Of a stretch of 64,000 nucleotides of DNA, positions 59,526 to 64,000 are shown in pieces. The translations under genes and the position numbers were made by a program. How positions within the stretch are numbered: the stretch's first letter is position 1; each line of letters begins with the position of its first letter. The notes below the pieces were generated by a model. That model made no database searches and was not told where the DNA came from. It saw only the letters and a list, made by a program, of their open reading frames with translations. The stretch spans positions 9,550,414 through 9,614,413 of the forward strand of contig NW_004624795.1 in NCBI RefSeq assembly GCF_000247695.1. The letters run 5' to 3'. This stretch comes from Heterocephalus glaber (lineage: Eukaryota > Chordata > Mammalia > Rodentia > Bathyergidae).

Positions 59526-59906
59526 TGTTATGGTTTATAAATAGATGCCCCTCCAAAGCCACATGCTCCCATAGGTAGGGCTTTTAAGAGATGATTGGGT
59601 TATGAGGCTGTGATGCTTATCAGTGGATTAGTCCACTGATTAGTTTACAGGTAAATGTGCCGTTGGGAGGTGAAGTCTGGTCGGAAGAGATGGTTCACTG
59701 GGGCATGGCTTGGCAGGGTCTCTCTCCCTCCCTTCTCCCTTGATTTCTCTGCTACCTGCTGCCATGCCAAGAGCTGTTTCTCCTCTGCTAGGCCACCCTG
59801 CTGACTACCTACTGAAAGCTCTACAAAGTGTGAGCCAAAATAAACTTCTTTTCCTTTACTTTGTGGGTGTCGAGTATTCTCTCCCAGCAACAAGGAAAGT
59901 AAGACA
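59526..59906 (+). mobile_element. MaLR-like solo LTR, sense
   Basis: 'tgttatggtttataaataga', 'tgcccctccaaagccacatg' and 'agccaaaataaacttctttt' then 'cagcaacaaggaaagtaaga' match the LTR at 44049-44455. The flanks (gagga, gtgaa) do not match well. Opposing frames across it (59645-59932, 59710-59910) are fortuitous. Confidence 0.82.
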
Positions 59907-60957
59907 GTGAACATAGTACAAAAATCTCTCAAATTTCATGAGTGAAATATTTCAGATATATTCACCATCCTGACACACTTCTGGTGTGTAATTTGTTTAT
60001 TCTCTGAAATTTTTACATGAATTAGACAGGAAGGAGGGAGAATTGTGCAGGAAACACAAGGAAGGTGTTGAAAGGCTGCTTTCCAGGGCTTTATTATCCT
60101 TATTGGAACTCTTTGTGACCCTCAGTGAAGGATGGATTCTATTAAAAAGTGTTTTTTTCCCCTCTTCTCTGGACTAAATGAGCTATGGTTTCAGTTCACT
60201 TGGCCAATACCGCTGTAAGTATATGAGAGGTAACTGATGCCTGGTATAAATACTAATAAGCCATGGTAAAACTGACAGCTTTAATGTAACAAATTCCATG
60301 CAGCAGCCACCTTGTAGAACTCTAGTTCTGAGTATAGAACATCTGGAGCTACTCTTTAATTGGTGGGTATAATAGTTGCACAGCTGTTTGTAACACTTCT
60401 AGTTCTGTTAATCATGGCCACACTGATGCTTATTTAGGAGGCACACTAGAAGGGCTCATGTCTTGAGTATCGAGAGTTGTTGACTCAGAAAGTCACACTG
60501 TTTATTTCTTTGCTTTGCATCATATAAAACTCAAATGCTTATGAAAAGAATAAAGTAAATGAAAAGTTTCAATTTGTCACTCTGTAGGCTTGTTTGGCTC
60601 AGAGACATTAACAGATTGTTTCCTGAAATGTACAACCAACCCACTCAAGAGGGAAGTATATCACAGTATCGCAGGAAATCCTCTCACTATAGAAATATGG
60701 GGGGGGGGAAGAGTGTTGCTTACCTTCTTTAAAAAATAATATCCATCTGAGCATCCCTGAAGAACTGAGTGGAAACCATGATACAGAAGACAATAAGTAA
60801 ATTCTATAGAAAAGACTAGAATCTCCATGCTCTGGACAAGAGAGAAAACATGTCTCCTTCCTTGTTGCAAAATGCATTATCTGTGTTCTAAAAACATTGG
60901 AAAAGCTTTAGAGATAGAGACACATTTCTTCGGTCACCATCTTTGAGATCATGGGGA
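59907..60957. other. Anonymous sequence
   Basis: No gene or confident repeat. A short G run lies at 60700-60708. Overlapping minus-strand frames at 60608-60877 have no recognisable features. Confidence 0.4.
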
Positions 60958-61060
60958 AAACTTTGCCGTCATAAGCCTTAATTTTCTCATCAGTAAAATG
61001 AAAGAATTGGATTAGGTAGTTTCCAAAGTCTCTTCTATCTCTCTTGCACCTTGTTCAGAC
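60958..61060 (-). repeat. MIR SINE, antisense, old
   Basis: 'agccttaattttctcatcag', 'taaaatgaaagaattggatt' and 'agtttccaaagtctcttcta' follow the antisense MIR 3' portion. Confidence 0.7.
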
Positions 61061-61356
61061 CTAGAACTTCATTACTCTCCCCGAAAAAACACAAAATTCT
61101 GGAAATCAGGGCTCTACCACAGAAGAATAATGAAGAAAACTTCTAAAACATTGTATGTCAATCAGGACCCAGAGAATATTCAGTTCACTTTAGACTAGGA
61201 AAGAGAAAGCCTCTAATAAGCAGTCTCCATACAAACCATTAACTAATAGTTGGAGTGAAGAGAAATTATTGATAGACACTGGAGAAACCTATTGAAACAT
61301 ATGGCGAAGAACATACTAGATACCTTCAAGAGAAAGCAAACAAAAAAATACATTGA

Positions 61357-61701
61357 TGGTGATTAAGCCTAACAGTGTCAATCTGATTGGCTTAGGAGCT
61401 GCCTAGGGGATTCATAGAGCACATGTCTGGGTGTGAATGGTGGGTTATGCAGGAGTGACCTTGAGGACTATGTATACGGCCCATGGTCCAGTTTTATTCT
61501 CACTATTCCCCCGCTCTGCTTCCTAGTCACAATGACCTAAGGAACTTTGCTCTGCCACACCTTTCTACTGTAATATTTCTGCCTTGGAGCCAGCTGAACA
61601 TGGACTGGATCCTCTGAAACTGTGAGCTAAATAAACCATTTTTTTCTTTGATTTATAAGTGTTGGGTTTGGGGCCCCGACCAGGGGAAAATGACTAATTC
61701 A
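61357..61701 (+). mobile_element. 5' LTR of a MaLR-type provirus-like element
   Basis: Aligns along its length with 63078-63417: 'aacagtgtcaatctgattgg' here versus 'aactgtgccaacttgattgg' there, 'cttggagccagctgaacat' in both, and 'agctaaataaacca' versus 'agccaaataaacaa' (polyadenylation signal). Ends 'atgactaattca'. It differs from the LTR family at 44049. Confidence 0.82.
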
Positions 61702-63077
61702 GAAAAATTTTACTTTGGAAGTGGGTTGTTGCTGTGTCTGTACCTGACCATGTGATTTAGAAGTCTGGAACTGGTTTGCAGAAGTTTAGAAAGGTTTGAA
61801 GGTGTGGGCTAAAGAAGCCATAGAATATTATAAGCAGAGCCTAAAAGGTAATTCTTACTACAGCTCAGAAAATTAGAATAGTGATAAAAATATGGACAAT
61901 TAAGGTCAGACCCAGGAAGTTTTAGTGGAGAATAAGAAATTCATGGACTAAAGTCCATGGATATTACATTCTGGCAAAAAAAAATTATCTGTATTTTGCC
62001 CATGCTCCGAGACTTTCCAGGAGACTGAGATTAAAGGCAGTTGACTGATTTATCTGGTAGAGAAAATTACAAGGCAGCTCAACATTTAGGGTGTGGTATG
62101 TGTACTGCTGGCTGATTTTAGCTAGATTTATATTGAGAATTGAGGGCAAAATGAAGAGAATACATATTTGAAAATTTTAAATTTTGACCAGAAAGAAACT
62201 GGGTAAAAAGTTGAGGCCAAACAAAGTATGGTTGCTGAAGAGATTAGTGTCATTAAAAAGACACCAAGTGTTTTCTACAGGAACAAAAAGAAAGGTGCTG
62301 ATTCTAGAGAACCAGTAAGATACCACGCATTACAGGCACAAGTGTGAAAAAATGTCAACCTTTCACTGGAGAAGGCTCTGTAGGGCCCCTCATTGAGAAG
62401 AACATCCTAGAGGATTGGTTTCCCGGGATGCATTTTTTTGTGTTCAGTGATCTAGGTACTCAGAAGCTGTTGCTACCATGGTCCAAGAGGACCTGACTGT
62501 TACTGTTTGCTGATTTTACCAAAGGTGCAGTGGAATCCCCTCCAAGTTAGAGATGCCAGGAATGTGCAACATCTGGTGAGGAAACCCTAAAGCAGTGAGT
62601 AGAGCCCACGCAAGAGTGAGGACTTATGAGCTGCAAACAGTGAGGCCATAGGAATGGGGCTACCAGGCCCATTGGAACTCATACCTTACCATCATATGCC
62701 CAAGATGTCAGACTTGGAGTTACAGGACTTTGTGTTTGTTCTGCTGGATTTTAATTTTCCTTCTGTCTGATTATTTTTTATCTTCCCATGAAGTGGTAAT
62801 GTTTACCCTGTACCATTGAACCTTGGGATTATGTAACTTGTTCTTTATTTTTACAGTCTTACAGCAAAGAGTTTCCATTCAATTTCAGAAGAGAATTTGA
62901 CTTGAACTTTTGAAAATTGATGGAACTATGGAGACTTTGGAGAAGAGATTATTCATTCTTAGCTATGTGTGGGAGACTTGTAACATGTTAGATGTATTAT
63001 TATTATTGTGTGTATTTGGAGATGAAATATGGTTTAAGGAGATGTGTTTAGGTGTCAACTTGACAAAAGTCAGAATG
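61702..63077 (+). mobile_element. MaLR-type internal region, non-coding
   Basis: Begins just after the 5' LTR with 'tttggaagtgggttgttgct', close to the start of MaLR internal regions. About 1.4 kb without any gag/pol-like reading frame, as expected for MaLR elements that rely on ERVL proteins in trans. A short segment just before the 3' LTR (63047-63077, 'tgtttaggtgtcaacttgac') resembles the start of such an LTR, so the 3' LTR may begin there. Confidence 0.72.
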
Positions 63078-63417
63078 TGGTTGTTAAGCTTAACTGTGCC
63101 AACTTGATTGGCTTGGAAACCACCTGGAGGAATGGTAACACACACTTTTGGGTAAGTGGCGGGTGTGTGACCTTGGGTACTATCTCCAGTCCCTGGTCTC
63201 TTACTCTCTCATGCTATTCCTCTCCTTTGCTTCTGGACCACCATGAACTAAGTAGGTACACTCTGCCACAGTCTTCTGCCATGAGGTTTCTGTCTTGGAG
63301 CCAGCTGAACATAAAATGAAACTTCTGAAATCCTGAGCCAAATAAACAATTTCTTCCTTTAAGTTGTGGGTGACAGATATTTGCTATTTTCTGGGGCAAG
63401 GAGAAAGTGACTAATGA
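63078..63417 (+). mobile_element. 3' LTR of the MaLR-type element
   Basis: Partner of 61357-61701 in the same orientation, ending 'gaaagtgactaatga'. The two LTRs have diverged from each other, so insertion is not recent. Frames across it on both strands (62910-63319, 63214-63531) are fortuitous. Confidence 0.82.
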
Positions 63418-64000
63418 AAAAGAGAATATTTTGTAGCATGCTTTTTGGCTCACCTCAAAAAAATTCGTAATAATATAGCCACTGAGTTTTGACATACTAA
63501 AAAAAAATAAAATAAAAGCAAAAAGAACCATATTGGAAAAATAAGAAAGGGAAGATTAGGGTAGAGGTGAATGATGGATCAAAATATTTATCAGCATTTC
63601 CTCAGCTAGAATAAAATTTGTGAATAATATCAAATTGATCATGTCTAAAACTGATAAGATGTTACTGCTCTAAGTACACTATTTAGGTACAAATAAAGGT
63701 AAACAAGAAAAAACAGCAAAATTAAAGTAGCAAAAAATCAATTGGTTTGGGAAGTTGAGTTATAAAATAGGGCAGGGAAATGTGATTAGCTATAAACTTT
63801 TTAAGTGGTTTGTCTTTTAGATTTACTTTATGATTTACTTCAAAAAAAACCATGATTTAATCTGAAAGTAAATAAAACTTTCCCTCCAGGTTTCAATAAC
63901 GTTCAGAGGTTGGAGGCTTCAAGATATTAAGGAATGGTTTTGGAATTTGATATTTTGGGGAACAAAAGTTCAGAGAAATTAGGTCTCTTTTATTTTGCTT
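63418..64000. other. Anonymous AT-rich sequence to window end
   Basis: No gene or confident repeat recognised. Confidence 0.4.

Noticed and set aside
1..64000. CRISPR array, operon, phage or plasmid features
   Set aside because: The window is vertebrate nuclear DNA. No spaced direct repeats or bacterial-style gene organisation exist; apparent repeats are SINEs, LINEs, LTRs and microsatellites.

Overview
This is a stretch of mammalian, almost certainly rodent, nuclear DNA with no recognisable functional protein-coding gene. It is AT-rich, has no dense reading frames, and is filled with interspersed repeats of different ages. The rodent call rests on tRNA-derived ID-type SINEs with the core 'gatttagctcagtggt', a dimeric B1-dID-like SINE, ERVL-MaLR-type LTRs with a rodent-like 3' end, and a lineage-specific LINE-1. 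I see no murid-style B1/B2 clusters, so a non-murid rodent is more likely. The species cannot be fixed from the sequence alone.

Layout. 1-1.7 kb: the 3' end of a sense L1 (decayed ORF2 and a purine-rich 3' UTR) and a second 3' UTR-only copy. 2.8-3.8 kb: an ID SINE with a perfect 16-bp target duplication, then a processed HSPE1 (mitochondrial HSP10) pseudogene whose 5' half is inverted relative to its 3' half. 5-13.2 kb: old L2, Tigger-like, MaLR and MER5-like remnants and three ID copies, one of which carries a long GAAA microsatellite as its tail. 16.0-21.66 kb: a full-length antisense L1 between perfect 16-bp target duplications, with broken ORF1 and ORF2, a nested ID SINE and 68-bp tandem monomers in its 5' UTR. 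21.7-22 kb: a TCC-type polypyrimidine tract fused to an ID-like SINE. 22-33.5 kb: mostly anonymous sequence with scattered L2.

33.5-43.5 kb: old MLT1, MIR, L2 and L1M copies, a short nuclear copy of mitochondrial COX1 (NUMT) that still uses TGA for Trp, and a 73-bp hAT-type MITE with perfect 8-bp target duplications inside an L2. 42.5-44.5 kb: MaLR-like solo LTRs, one with a perfect 5-bp duplication. 45-57.5 kb: mainly L2 and MIR in both orientations plus MLT1-type LTRs. 58-64 kb: an ID copy, a Tigger-like MITE, another solo LTR, and a MaLR-type provirus-like unit with two LTRs around a non-coding interior.

The genes do not form a pathway. The interest lies in insertion history: twin priming, nested insertions, a mitochondrial insertion beside a local duplication, and the 68-bp L1 promoter monomers. 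Repeat family names come from recalled consensus patterns and were not checked against a library. Boundaries of old repeats are approximate to tens of bases.
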